From contig NZ_WRXN01000010.1 in NCBI RefSeq assembly GCF_009758205.1, positions 186,001 through 250,000 of the forward strand: 64,000 nucleotides of DNA, read 5' to 3'. Origin of the DNA: Chitinophaga tropicalis (lineage in GTDB: Bacteria; Bacteroidota; Bacteroidia; Chitinophagales; Chitinophagaceae). The notes under the pieces are model-generated. The model saw nothing but the letters and a program-made list of their open reading frames with translations, was not told the DNA's origin and searched no databases. A program made the translations under genes and the position numbers. Shown piece after piece: positions 16,580 to 25,233 of the stretch. Each line of letters begins with the position of its first letter. Within the stretch, counting starts at the first letter, position 1.

Positions 16580-18745
16580 TCAGGAAATTTTGCTCCACTG
16601 AGATTTTCCCTGCTGGGCAGCAAGAAAGTGCTGCAGGGGTTGATTCTCAGGCAGTGAGAGGTCCGGGTCTTCCTGCAATATCTTCTCTGCGCTGGCTCTT
16701 GCGGCTTCCAGTATGGGCCTGTCTTCTACAATGTCTGCCAGTTTCAGGTCCAGCAGCCCGCTCTGGCGGGTGCCTTCAATGTCGCCGGGGCCTCTCAGCT
16801 CCATATCTTTCTCGGAGATCAGGAATCCGTCGTTTGTCTGGACCATTACATTAATCCTCTCTTTTGATTCATTTCCTATCTTATTTCCGGTCATCAGTAT
16901 ACAGAAAGATTGTTCTGCCCCTCTTCCTACCCTACCCCGCAGCTGGTGCAGCTGGGAAAGGCCAAAGCGTTCCGTGCTTTCAATTACCATAACGGAGGCA
17001 TTAGGCACGTTCACTCCTACTTCTATCACGGTAGTGGCCACCATGATCTGGGTATCTCCCTGTACAAACCGTTGCATGTTAGTGTCTTTCATTTCCACGG
17101 GCTGGCGGCCGTGTACCATGCTGATATAATATTGCGGTTCAGGGAAAAAGGCTTTCACTTCTTCATATCCTTTCATGAGGTTCTCGTAGTCCAGTGTTTC
17201 CGAGTCTTCAATCAGGGGGTATACAATATAGGCCTGCCGGCCTTTTTTTATTTCCTGTTTTATGAAGTCCATCACCTGCGGGCGCTGAAATTCTGTGCGG
17301 TGCACGGTGGTGATGGGCTTACGTCCCGGCGGCAATTCATCGATAACAGACACGTCCAGGTCTCCGTACACGGTCATGGCCAGCGTACGGGGAATAGGGG
17401 TGGCGGTCATTACCAGTATATGCGGGGGCATCACGTTCTTTTGCCAGAGGCGGGCGCGCTGGGCTACACCGAAACGGTGCTGTTCATCTACAATGGCCAG
17501 GCCCAGGTTGCGGAACACTACCTGGTTTTCCAGCAGTGCATGGGTGCCTATCAGCAGTTTTATTTCTCCTTCTTCTACCTCTTTCAATATCTGTTTACGC
17601 GCTTTTCCTTTTACGTTGCCGGTCAGCAGCGCTACCCTGACATCCATTTTTTCCAGCAGCCCGGCAATACTCTTATAGTGTTGCTGGGAGAGTATTTCTG
17701 TGGGCGCCATCAGGCAGGCCTGGAAACCGTTGTCTACTGCCAGCAGCATAGTAAGCAGGGCCACCATTGTTTTTCCGCTGCCCACGTCTCCCTGGATGAG
17801 GCGGTTCATCTGCCTGCCGGTAGCGGTATCCTGCCGGATCTCTTTCAGTACGCGTTTCTGGGCGCCGGTCAGGGAAAAAGGAAGGTGATGATTATAAAAG
17901 GTATTGAATGTTTCTCCGACAGTGTTGAAAGTGAAGCCGCGTGACAGCTGCTGCCGGCGGATCTTTAGCCGGCATATCCTGATCTGGGCCAGGAAAAGCT
18001 CTTCGAACTTCAACCGGCGCCTTGCCTGTTGTGCATCTTCTTCTCCTGCCGGGAGGTGGATCTTATAAAATGCTTTGGCCCTGTCCATCAGCCGGTATTG
18101 CTGTAAAACGGGCAGGGGAATATTTTCAGGGATCTCCTGGGGAGATAGTTGTTCCAGCAGGTTCTTTGTCAGTTTTCCGATAGCCTTTGCAGTTAATCCC
18201 CTGGCTTTCAGCTTCTCGGTGGTATAGTATACCGGTTCCAGGAATTGTTTCCCATCGGCAGTATTCTCTGTGAGGAGGTCCATTTCAGGGTGGGATAACT
18301 GCAGGTAGCCATTGAAAACGGAGATCTTTCCGAATACCAGGTAAGCTGTATTAAGCTGCAGCGATTTCTCTATCCACTGCCAGCCCTGGAACCACACGAG
18401 CGATATTTCTCCTGTTTCATCCCGGAGATTAGCTACCAGCCGTTTACTGCGTTTCTCGCCTATTACCTCCATGCGGGTAATACGTCCGCGGATCTGCACA
18501 TAGTCCATCTGTCCGTGCAGGCTGATGATCTTCTCAACCTTGGTACGGTCCACATACCTGAAAGGAAAATAGTTCAGCAGGTCCCTGAAGGTATGTAACC
18601 CTGCTTCTTTACGCAGGAGTTCTCCTCTTGAGGGTCCTACTCCCTTCAGATATTCGATCGGATTGGATAATATGGCGTTCCTGTATTCCTGCAAGCAGCG
18701 TTGAACGGGTTTAAAATACCTGCAAAAATAAAAGGTAAATAGCAT
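16580..18745 (-). CDS. recG: ATP-dependent DNA helicase RecG
   Basis: Superfamily 2 helicase that remodels stalled replication forks and Holliday junctions. An N-terminal wedge/OB domain (residues about 75-190) precedes helicase motifs: GDVGSGKTMVALL (Walker A), VDEQHRFGVAQR (DEXH variant), TATPIPRTLAM, and HQLRGRVGRG (motif VI). Length, about 720, is normal. The frame opens with an ATG at 18745, but the first 17 residues are unusual and the minus-strand bases there contain TATTTTTG, a -7-like box. A TTG at codon 18 (end 18694), giving a protein that soon reads ILSNPIEYLKGVGP, may be the real start. It follows citrate synthase by 38 bases on the same strand. Confidence 0.95.
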   Translation of the reverse strand: MLFTFYFCRYFKPVQRCLQEYRNAILSNPIEYLKGVGPSRGELLRKEAGLHTFRDLLNYFPFRYVDRTKVEKIISLHGQMDYVQIRGRITRMEVIGEKRSKRLVANLRDETGEISLVWFQGWQWIEKSLQLNTAYLVFGKISVFNGYLQLSHPEMDLLTENTADGKQFLEPVYYTTEKLKARGLTAKAIGKLTKNLLEQLSPQEIPENIPLPVLQQYRLMDRAKAFYKIHLPAGEEDAQQARRRLKFEELFLAQIRICRLKIRRQQLSRGFTFNTVGETFNTFYNHHLPFSLTGAQKRVLKEIRQDTATGRQMNRLIQGDVGSGKTMVALLTMLLAVDNGFQACLMAPTEILSQQHYKSIAGLLEKMDVRVALLTGNVKGKARKQILKEVEEGEIKLLIGTHALLENQVVFRNLGLAIVDEQHRFGVAQRARLWQKNVMPPHILVMTATPIPRTLAMTVYGDLDVSVIDELPPGRKPITTVHRTEFQRPQVMDFIKQEIKKGRQAYIVYPLIEDSETLDYENLMKGYEEVKAFFPEPQYYISMVHGRQPVEMKDTNMQRFVQGDTQIMVATTVIEVGVNVPNASVMVIESTERFGLSQLHQLRGRVGRGAEQSFCILMTGNKIGNESKERINVMVQTNDGFLISEKDMELRGPGDIEGTRQSGLLDLKLADIVEDRPILEAARASAEKILQEDPDLSLPENQPLQHFLAAQQGKSQWSKIS

Positions 18746-18783
18746 ACACTATTTACCTTTCAAAATATTATTGCTTCGTTTTG

Positions 18784-20103
18784 TTATTCAGCTTCTACCT
18801 TTCCTTCTACAAATTGCTTCATCCACTCTGTGGTCACTGATTTAGGCCTTTCCAGGGAGAAACCGAGGGCACGGTCCCAGGTGAGGGAAGCCAGTACGCC
18901 CAATGCACGGGATACGCCAAACAGTACTGTGTAGAATTCATATTCTACCAGGCCATAGTGTACCAGTAATGCACCGGAGTGAGCATCCACATTAGGCCAT
19001 GGGTTTTTCACCTTGCCCAGGTCCTGTAAGATAGGAGGTACGGTTTCATATACCAGCCATACTATCTTTACCAGTTCATCGTCAGCCAGGTGTTTTTTAG
19101 CAAATTCCATCTGTGCGGTGAAACGGGGATCTGTTTTACGCAGTACGGCGTGACCATAACCTGGCACAACTTTACCTTCGGAAAGGGTTTTACGTACGTA
19201 ATCTTCGATCTGCTGTTTGGTAGGCATGCCACCACCCAGCTCTTCACGCATACTCAGGATCCATTTGATCACTTCCTGGTTAGCCAGACCGTGCAGGGGA
19301 CCTGCCAGGCCATTCATACCTGCGGCGAATGAGAGGTAAGCATCGCTGAGCGCAGAACCCACCAGGTGGGTAGTGTGTGCACTTACGTTGCCACCTTCAT
19401 GGTCAGCATGGATCACCATATAAAGACGCATCAGTTCTTTAAATCCTTCATTGTCATATCCCAGCATGTGTGCAAAGTTGCCAGCCCAGTCCAGTTGGTT
19501 GTTGGGGGCAATATGCTTACCATCTTTATATTTACGGCGGTATATGTAAGCTGCTATACGGGGCAGGCGGGCAATAAGGTCTATTGCATCGTCATACATA
19601 TAGCTCCAGTAGTCTTTTTTATTCATCCCTTCTGCATATTCTTTTGCAAAAACGGACTCAGTCTGCAGGGCCATTACACCTACCGTGAACTGGGTCATGG
19701 GATGGGCGCTCACGGGCAGTGCATCGATTGCAGCAAATACGTGAGCGGGAACTTCAGAACGGCTTTCCCACAGATCAGACAAATATTGTACGTCTGCGTC
19801 AGAAGGCAGTTCTCCAATCAACATCAGGTAAAACAATCCTTCGGGTAAGGGCTCTGCTCCTCCTTTCACTTTCGGCAGCTTTTCACGCAACTCCGGTATG
19901 GAATAACCACGGAACCTGATCCCTTCGTTTGCGTCCAGTAATGATGTTTCTGTAACTAAACCGGTGATACCGCGCATACCCTGATATACCTGTGCCAGTG
20001 TTACATCCTCTATCTTCCTTGTGCCATGGTTCTTCACGAGGTCTTTTACTTCAGCATTGAGCTCATCGGCCTTTACCTTGAATTTTTCTTTTATATACCC
20101 CAT
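18784..20103 (-). CDS. gltA: Citrate synthase, eukaryotic type
   Basis: Condenses acetyl-CoA and oxaloacetate to citrate at the entry of the TCA cycle; 439 residues. Active-site blocks are intact: VIHADHEGGNVSAHTTHLVG, GLAGPLHGLANQEV, and VPGYGHAVLRKTDPRF with the catalytic His, and the aspartate region NVDAHSGALLVHYG. The pattern is that of mitochondrial-like (Si) synthases usual in Bacteroidota rather than the NADH-inhibited E. coli type. I take the ATG ending at 20103 (MGYIKEKFKVKADEL) over the one ten codons upstream, since MLSLLINSLK has no family counterpart. A TACTTTTG -7 box at 20151-20158 fits a promoter about 50 bases ahead. Confidence 0.95.
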   Translation of the reverse strand: MGYIKEKFKVKADELNAEVKDLVKNHGTRKIEDVTLAQVYQGMRGITGLVTETSLLDANEGIRFRGYSIPELREKLPKVKGGAEPLPEGLFYLMLIGELPSDADVQYLSDLWESRSEVPAHVFAAIDALPVSAHPMTQFTVGVMALQTESVFAKEYAEGMNKKDYWSYMYDDAIDLIARLPRIAAYIYRRKYKDGKHIAPNNQLDWAGNFAHMLGYDNEGFKELMRLYMVIHADHEGGNVSAHTTHLVGSALSDAYLSFAAGMNGLAGPLHGLANQEVIKWILSMREELGGGMPTKQQIEDYVRKTLSEGKVVPGYGHAVLRKTDPRFTAQMEFAKKHLADDELVKIVWLVYETVPPILQDLGKVKNPWPNVDAHSGALLVHYGLVEYEFYTVLFGVSRALGVLASLTWDRALGFSLERPKSVTTEWMKQFVEGKVEAE

Positions 20104-20150
20104 TTTAAGACTGTTGATTAGTAATGATAACAAAAAAAACGATCAATTGT

Positions 20151-20158
20151 CAAAAGTA
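20151..20158 (-). promoter_or_regulatory. -7 promoter box of gltA
   Basis: Minus-strand TACTTTTG matches TAnnTTTG and lies about 48 bases before the chosen start codon. A good TTTG -33 box is not evident. Confidence 0.45.
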
Positions 20159-20312
20159 AGGATTGTTGATTGAACTTTACTGATCCGGATCATAGTTTTA
20201 ATCCATTAAACAGATTATCCATATTTCAAACAATTGAAAATCAATATACAAATAATTAAATATTATTAAATTGACAAACTATTAAAGAAATGTGAATTTT
20301 TTGCAAGTCTCG

Positions 20313-21395
20313 TTATTTAGGGGCTCTGAGATATAGCCAGAAGGCCAGTGCCCCAAAGATGAAATTGGGTATCCAGACCGCCAGTAACGGGTTCAGGTCT
20401 GCTTTAATGGAAAATACCGTGGAAAACTGCAGGAAAATGATGTAACTGGCGCTGATCACGATACCTACAGCCAGGTGCAAACCGCTTCCTCCTCTTACCT
20501 TTTTGGATGCAATGATCCCTCCTATCAGGGTCAGGATCACTACTGCGGCGGAAGAAGAGGTACGCCTGTATTTCTCTACGTAGAATACATTCAGGCCCTC
20601 TGCCCCTCTCAGCTGTTCGCGGGCAATAAAGGCATTCAGTTCAGGGGTGGTCATAGCTTCCTGCATATTTTTCTCTTCCACCATTTCTTTCGGGTTCAGC
20701 GGGATCTTAATAGCTGTATCCGGTTTATTCCACCAGCGTTCTTTCAGCCCGTTTACGGAACGCATGGTCACTGCGTTGAGTTTCCAGGTTTTACTGGTGG
20801 AATCCCAGTTCACCCTTTCTGCCTTCATTTTAAAGCGCATGTCCTGTTTACGGATATCTTCATAAATAAAGTTACCGCCGCTTTTATAATTGGGATCGTA
20901 AGAGCCGAAGGTTACGTAGGTGAAGCTGTCTATGCGTATGGACTTATCGTACATACTGACGGACGCTTTCTTCCTGTTCACATATTCATTCTCGAACCTG
21001 GTCCTGATCTTATTGGCGATGGGAACTGTCCACCGGTTGCCCAGCCAGAGGATGGTCCCGAAAAGGAAAGCTCCTATCCAGTAAGGGCGCAGGAACCTGC
21101 GGAAGCTCACCCCGGCGCAGAGAATAGCCACGATCTCTGTGCGGTAGGCCATCTTGGAAGTAAAGAAGATCACGGATATGAAGATGAACAGCGGGAATAG
21201 CAGGGCCGCAATGTGCGGAATGAAACCGAAGTAATAGTCCACCACTATCCTGTAAAAGGACAGGTTGCTGTTCATGAAGTCGTCAATTTTCTCTGTTACG
21301 TCTATCACAACAGAAATGACGAGCAGGATCATGAGGGAGTAAATAAAGGTACCTATGAACTTGCGTAGTATATACCAGTCTATCTTAGTCATCAT
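20313..21395 (-). CDS. LptF/LptG-family permease (YjgP/YjgQ)
   Basis: Inner-membrane subunit of the LptBFG transporter that extracts lipopolysaccharide for transport to the outer membrane. The 360 residues show the family plan: two to three N-terminal membrane helices (FIGTFIYSLMILLVISVVIDV, FIPHIAALLFPLFIFISVIFF), a large periplasmic beta-jellyroll domain at about 125-265, and three C-terminal helices (VVILTLIGGIIASKKVRG, IIFLQFSTVFSI, FIFGALAFWLYL). The motif VTEKIDDFMNSN near the first helix is typical in Bacteroidota members. The start lies 22 bases after the tgt stop codon, an order often seen in this phylum. The first two codons are both Met, so the start is uncertain by one. Confidence 0.93.
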   Translation of the reverse strand: MMTKIDWYILRKFIGTFIYSLMILLVISVVIDVTEKIDDFMNSNLSFYRIVVDYYFGFIPHIAALLFPLFIFISVIFFTSKMAYRTEIVAILCAGVSFRRFLRPYWIGAFLFGTILWLGNRWTVPIANKIRTRFENEYVNRKKASVSMYDKSIRIDSFTYVTFGSYDPNYKSGGNFIYEDIRKQDMRFKMKAERVNWDSTSKTWKLNAVTMRSVNGLKERWWNKPDTAIKIPLNPKEMVEEKNMQEAMTTPELNAFIAREQLRGAEGLNVFYVEKYRRTSSSAAVVILTLIGGIIASKKVRGGSGLHLAVGIVISASYIIFLQFSTVFSIKADLNPLLAVWIPNFIFGALAFWLYLRAPK

Positions 21396-21417
21396 ATAGC
21401 GGCAAGATAATATAAAT

Positions 21418-22548
21418 CTAAAGTCTTTGCTTCAACCGGGGCACCATACTATTTTTCCAGGCGGCAAAGGTGCCTGCCAGTATCTGTTTCCTGGCTTCTT
21501 TCACCAGTTCCAGGTAGAAAGCGAGGTTGTGGATGCTGGCCAGCTGCATACCCAGGATTTCTCCGGCCGCAAACAGGTGACGGATATAGGCTTTTGTATA
21601 CCGGTTGGAGGCAAAACAGGGACTATTTTCCTCTATAGGAGTAAAATCTGTTGCCCATTTCTTGTTCTTGATGTTGATCACCCCGTTCCAGGTGAAGAGC
21701 ATGCCGTTACGGCCGTTGCGGGTCGGCATTACACAATCGAACATATCCACACCTAAAGCGATGTTTTCCAGTATGTTCCATGGGGTGCCCACTCCCATCA
21801 GGTAGCGGGGTTTATGAGCAGGCAGGATATCGCATACCAGGCCGCACATCTCATACATATCTTCTTCCGGCTCACCTACGCTCAACCCTCCTATGGCGTT
21901 GCCGGCGCATTCCCTGGCGGCTATCTCTGTGGCAGAGATGGTACGCAGGTCTTTGTAGGTACTGCCCTGTACAATGGGGAACAGGGTTTGTTCATGCCCG
22001 TAAACCGGCTGTGTTTCTGCCAGTCTTTTGATACAGCGGTCCAGCCAGCGGTGCGTCAGCTCCATGGATTTTTTCGCATACCGGTATTCTGAAGGATAAG
22101 GCGGGCATTCGTCAAACGCCATGATGATGTCTGCACCGATGGTCCGCTGGATATCCATTACATTTTCAGGGGTGAACAGGTGACGGGAGCCGTCAATATG
22201 CGACTGGAACACCACTCCTTCCTCTTTGATCTTACGGTTGGCCGCCAGGGAAAACACCTGGTACCCACCGCTGTCTGTAAGGATGGGCTTCTCCCAGCCG
22301 TTAAAACGATGGAGCCCGCCGGCCTGGGAAAGCACTTCTGTTCCCGGACGGAGGTACAGGTGGTAGGTATTGCCCAGGATGATCTGAGCCTGAACATCAT
22401 CCCGCACCTGCTCCTGCGTTACGGCTTTTACACTTCCTACGGTACCTACCGGCATAAAAATAGGTGTTTCAATGACGCCATGGCCGGTAGTGATCACTCC
22501 TGCGCGCGCTTTGCTGTTGCTGTCTGTTGTTTTCAGTTCAAAAATCAT
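21418..22548 (-). CDS. tgt: tRNA-guanine(34) transglycosylase
   Basis: Exchanges guanine 34 for the queuosine precursor preQ1 in GUN-anticodon tRNAs. The 376-residue product begins MIFELKTTDSNSKARAG; the 26 residues that precede it in the open frame are not family-like. Catalytic and binding motifs are present: ILTDSGGYQVFSL, DIIMAFDECPPYPSE, GGLSVGEPEEDMYEMC, and DMFDCVMPTRNGRNG. One point to check: the usual zinc cluster CxCxxC near the C-terminus reads only NSPCFASNRYTKAYIRHLF, so zinc binding may be reduced. A -7 box TATTTTTG lies at 22582-22589. It pairs functionally with queE at 35532, which makes the deazaguanine precursor. The LptF/G gene follows 22 bases later. Confidence 0.95.
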   Translation of the reverse strand: MIFELKTTDSNSKARAGVITTGHGVIETPIFMPVGTVGSVKAVTQEQVRDDVQAQIILGNTYHLYLRPGTEVLSQAGGLHRFNGWEKPILTDSGGYQVFSLAANRKIKEEGVVFQSHIDGSRHLFTPENVMDIQRTIGADIIMAFDECPPYPSEYRYAKKSMELTHRWLDRCIKRLAETQPVYGHEQTLFPIVQGSTYKDLRTISATEIAARECAGNAIGGLSVGEPEEDMYEMCGLVCDILPAHKPRYLMGVGTPWNILENIALGVDMFDCVMPTRNGRNGMLFTWNGVINIKNKKWATDFTPIEENSPCFASNRYTKAYIRHLFAAGEILGMQLASIHNLAFYLELVKEARKQILAGTFAAWKNSMVPRLKQRL

Positions 22549-22581
22549 CTTGATACGTTGCCCTTTACAAATTTCAGGGAG

Positions 22582-22589
22582 CAAAAATA
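22582..22589 (-). promoter_or_regulatory. -7 promoter box of tgt
   Basis: Minus-strand TATTTTTG, 33 bases before the tgt start codon and divergent from the glycosyltransferase promoter at 22634. Confidence 0.45.
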
Positions 22590-22633
22590 AGATTCTTTTT
22601 TTCCACAGGCTCATACAGATAAGCAAAAACGTA

Positions 22634-22641
22634 TATATTTG
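22634..22641 (+). promoter_or_regulatory. -7 promoter box of the membrane glycosyltransferase
   Basis: TATATTTG ends seven bases before the ATG at 22649, so the transcript would begin at or beside the start codon. No TTTG -33 box is seen at the expected distance. Confidence 0.45.
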
Positions 22642-22648
22642 CTATGCT

Positions 22649-23782
22649 ATGTTGTATAATCTGGGTCTAATCGCCTTTTACACTTTTGCTACCGTTGCAG
22701 GCTTACAGATTTTGTATTACCTGGTTTTCTTTTCCCGCGTAGCATTTTATCGCCGTACCTTCGAAACCGATTCCGCGCCCGAAGCCGAGTGCTCCGTCAT
22801 TATCTGCGCAAAGGATGAAGAACTGAATCTTCAGAAAAATCTTCCTTCGGTCCTCCTGCAGCGGTATCATGACAAAAAAAGTCCCGCTTACGAGGTGATC
22901 GTCGTCAACGACAATTCTGAAGACGACACGAAATATTACCTCCGCTCCATAGAACCCGGATATCCTCACTACCGCCACATCGAGATCAAACAAGCCGCCA
23001 AGTTCATCCCCGGAAAGAAATTCCCGCTCTCCATGGGTATCAGAAGCGCTAAATATGAATATATCCTGCTGACAGATGCTGATTGTAAACCATCCAGCAC
23101 CTATTGGCTGTCTATGATGAGCCAGGGATTTACCGAAGGGAAGGAAATAGTGCTGGGATACAGTCCCTATGAGAAAAAGCCCGGGCTGCTGAACAAAGTG
23201 ATCCGTTATGAAACCTACTTCAGCGCTTTACAATACCTGTCTTTTGCCCTCAGTGGTGTTACCTATATGGGGGTAGGACGTAACCTGGCGTATAAGCGTG
23301 AGCTGTTTACCCGTCATAAAGGTTTTACAGCGCATCATCATATTGCCTCCGGCGATGATGACCTGTTTGTAAATGCTGCTGCTACCCGGGATAATGTGAG
23401 CGTAGTGATCAATAAGCAGGCATTTACTTATTCTGAGCCTAAAACAACCTGGAAGAAATGGTTCCAGCAGAAAACAAGGCATATGTCTACCGGGAAACAT
23501 TACCGCTTCAGCCATAAGCTGCTGCTGGGGCTTTTCTCCCTTAGCCATTTCCTGTTCTATCCTGCTTTCATTGCCAGTATCTTTTACCAGCCTATGCAGT
23601 TATATACACTGGGTATCTTCGGTTTTAAACTGTTACTGCAATCAGTGATCTCTTTTATGGCTATGCGTAAGCTGGATGAATCTGACCTCTTTAAGATCAG
23701 CTGGTTCATGGACCTTTTTATGACGTTGTATTATATCGTTCTTACGCCGGCATTGCTTTTCAAGTCAAAGAACCGCTGGTAA
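22649..23782 (+). CDS. Membrane-anchored family 2 glycosyltransferase
   Basis: 377-residue processive-type glycosyltransferase. An N-terminal helix (LIAFYTFATVAGLQILYYLVFF) is followed by a GT-A domain with SVIICAKDEELNLQ, VIVVNDNSEDDT, the metal-binding LLTDADCKPSSTYWL, a GDDD motif (IASGDDDLFV), and QQKTRHMSTG in the place of the acceptor-site QxxRW. Two or three hydrophobic C-terminal helices anchor it. Such enzymes build surface polysaccharide or glycolipids using UDP- or GDP-sugars on the cytoplasmic face. The open frame begins at 22472, but that region is antisense to tgt; the ATG at 22649, directly after a -7 box, gives the conserved N-terminus. It is divergent from tgt and ends at the copy C terminator. 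Confidence 0.9.
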   Translation: MLYNLGLIAFYTFATVAGLQILYYLVFFSRVAFYRRTFETDSAPEAECSVIICAKDEELNLQKNLPSVLLQRYHDKKSPAYEVIVVNDNSEDDTKYYLRSIEPGYPHYRHIEIKQAAKFIPGKKFPLSMGIRSAKYEYILLTDADCKPSSTYWLSMMSQGFTEGKEIVLGYSPYEKKPGLLNKVIRYETYFSALQYLSFALSGVTYMGVGRNLAYKRELFTRHKGFTAHHHIASGDDDLFVNAAATRDNVSVVINKQAFTYSEPKTTWKKWFQQKTRHMSTGKHYRFSHKLLLGLFSLSHFLFYPAFIASIFYQPMQLYTLGIFGFKLLLQSVISFMAMRKLDESDLFKISWFMDLFMTLYYIVLTPALLFKSKNRW

Positions 23783-23806
23783 CAGTCTGTAAAGACAAAG
23801 TTTTTC

Positions 23807-23841
23807 GCAAAAAGCTTTTGCCCACGGCAAAAGCTTTTTTT
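23807..23841. terminator. Bidirectional terminator, copy C of dispersed hairpin
   Basis: AAAAAGCTTTTGCC-CAC-GGCAAAAGCTTTTT forms a fourteen-pair stem with A and T runs. It differs from copies A, B and D in the loop. A shortened GC box, AGCCGGCT, follows at 23846-23853. Confidence 0.85.
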
Positions 23842-23869
23842 GTGCAGCCGGCTAAAAGAACCAAATTGG

Positions 23870-23877
23870 TACATTTG
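23870..23877 (+). promoter_or_regulatory. -7 promoter box of rsmG
   Basis: TACATTTG matches TAnnTTTG and lies 26 bases before the rsmG start codon. No clear -33 box at normal spacing. Confidence 0.45.
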
Positions 23878-23903
23878 CACAAATCCGGCAACTACATATA
23901 ATA

Positions 23904-24527
23904 ATGGACATTGTACTTAAATATTTTTCAGACTTCTCTGAAACACAGCTGAAACAGATGCAGGCCCTGAGTAGCCTGTACCAGGAATGGAATGAGAAGA
24001 TCAACGTTATTTCCCGTAAGGATATAGAAGCGCTGTACGAAAAACATGTATTGCACTCTCTCAGCATAGCTGCCGTGGCTGACTTCCCTGCCGGCTTCCA
24101 GGTGCTTGACCTGGGTACAGGAGGCGGTTTTCCGGGCATTCCCCTGGCTATTTTCTTCCCGGATGTGCAGTTTCACCTGGTAGATTCTATTGGTAAGAAG
24201 ATAAAAGTAGTAGAGGGAGTAGCGGAAGCCCTTGAGCTGAAAAATGTCACTACCGCCCATAGCCGCGTGGAAGATATCAAGAACCGTAAGTTTGATGTGG
24301 TTGTATCGCGGGCTGTGGCTCCGTTGAAAGATCTCTGGCGGTGGAGCAAGCCATTACTGAAAAAAGCGCCTGCTCATGAACAGCAGCCGGGGTTGATCTG
24401 CCTGAAAGGTGGGGACCTGACCCAGGAAATAGCTGATAGCGGCTGCCGCCCCCGGCTGACTAATATCTATAAGCTGTTTCCGGAAGAATTTTTCCAGGAG
24501 AAGCATATTGTAATTGTGAATAAATAG
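23904..24527 (+). CDS. rsmG: 16S rRNA (guanine(527)-N7)-methyltransferase RsmG
   Basis: Makes m7G527 in the 530 loop of 16S rRNA; loss in other bacteria gives low-level streptomycin resistance. The 207-residue protein has the family pattern: WNEKINVISRKDIEALYEKHVLHSL, the SAM motif VLDLGTGGGFPGIPLAI, LVDSIGKKIKVV, and DVVVSRAVAPLKDLWRW. Length and order of motifs are normal. It is preceded by the copy C terminator and a -7 box, so it has its own promoter; the ECF sigma factor promoter lies downstream, so the two are separate units. Confidence 0.96.
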   Translation: MDIVLKYFSDFSETQLKQMQALSSLYQEWNEKINVISRKDIEALYEKHVLHSLSIAAVADFPAGFQVLDLGTGGGFPGIPLAIFFPDVQFHLVDSIGKKIKVVEGVAEALELKNVTTAHSRVEDIKNRKFDVVVSRAVAPLKDLWRWSKPLLKKAPAHEQQPGLICLKGGDLTQEIADSGCRPRLTNIYKLFPEEFFQEKHIVIVNK

Positions 24528-24576
24528 CTGATTACCAGCTCTTCAATAAGAAAACTGCAAAAAATCCCATAAAAAC

Positions 24577-24608
24577 TTTGTAAACTGTAAAATATCCAGA
24601 TAGTTTTT
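24577..24608 (+). promoter_or_regulatory. Promoter of the ECF sigma factor gene
   Basis: TTTG at 24577-24580, a 20-base spacer, then TAGTTTTT at 24601-24608, one base off the -7 consensus. The start codon is 17 bases further on. It resembles the primary-sigma promoter, so expression may be basal rather than self-driven. Confidence 0.55.
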
Positions 24609-24625
24609 TCGTCTCCCTTATTAAG

Positions 24626-25213
24626 ATGAAAGAACTGCTCCTAAATAAAATGCCTCTGGCTATGGCTGCTGAACAAAATGAGCGCATCCGTGAAACGGTG
24701 CAACAGGAGCGTAAGCGCTTACTTCATTTCATCCGGAAGCGGGTGAAAAATGTAGCTGATGCAGAAGATATTTTACAGGACGTTCTTTACCAGTTTACAG
24801 AGTACTCAAGAGTAGGCAGCCAGATAGATTCAATTACTGCATGGCTGTTTAAGGTAACCCGCAACAGGATCACCGACTGGTTCCGTAAAAAACGGGAATC
24901 TTCCTTCAGCGATCATACACGCGATATTGATGGTGAGGAAACATTCTTTCTTGCCGAGTTTGCAGCTGACCCGGGCGCGCAAAGTGATGCGCCCATGGCC
25001 CGTAAAGTAATAGCAGAGGCTATTATGGAAGCTGTTTCAGAACTGCCGGAAGAACAGCGTTATGTTTTCATTCAGCATGAGATAGAAGGTAAATCTTTCA
25101 AGGAAATGTCAGCAGAAACCGGTTTGTCTGTCAACACGCTGTTGTCAAGGAAAAGATATGCAGTGCTGTACTTACGTGAGCGGTTGTCGGACCTGTACCA
25201 GGAGCTCTTCTGA
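24626..25213 (+). CDS. RNA polymerase sigma-70 factor, ECF type
   Basis: 195-residue sigma factor with regions 2 and 4 only. Region 2 shows RKRVKNVADAEDILQDVLYQF and AWLFKVTRNRITDWFRKKR; region 4 shows ELPEEQRYVFIQHEIEGKS followed by a helix-turn-helix with GLSVNTLLSRKRYAVLYLRERL. An internal ATG at 24662 gives a slightly shorter product and could be the real start. Two small genes follow closely (20 and 6 bases), a membrane protein and a metal-binding-fold protein, so all three are likely cotranscribed. No classical anti-sigma gene is seen, and the membrane protein could fill that role; this is inference. The stimulus is unknown. Confidence 0.92.
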   Translation: MKELLLNKMPLAMAAEQNERIRETVQQERKRLLHFIRKRVKNVADAEDILQDVLYQFTEYSRVGSQIDSITAWLFKVTRNRITDWFRKKRESSFSDHTRDIDGEETFFLAEFAADPGAQSDAPMARKVIAEAIMEAVSELPEEQRYVFIQHEIEGKSFKEMSAETGLSVNTLLSRKRYAVLYLRERLSDLYQELF

Positions 25214-25233
25214 CCTTTAAAAACATTATTTAT

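Noticed and set aside
16910..17944. 344-codon open frame on the plus strand
   Set aside because: Antisense to recG, whose helicase motifs are intact.
20475..21200. 241-codon open frame on the plus strand
   Set aside because: Antisense to the LptF/G permease gene.
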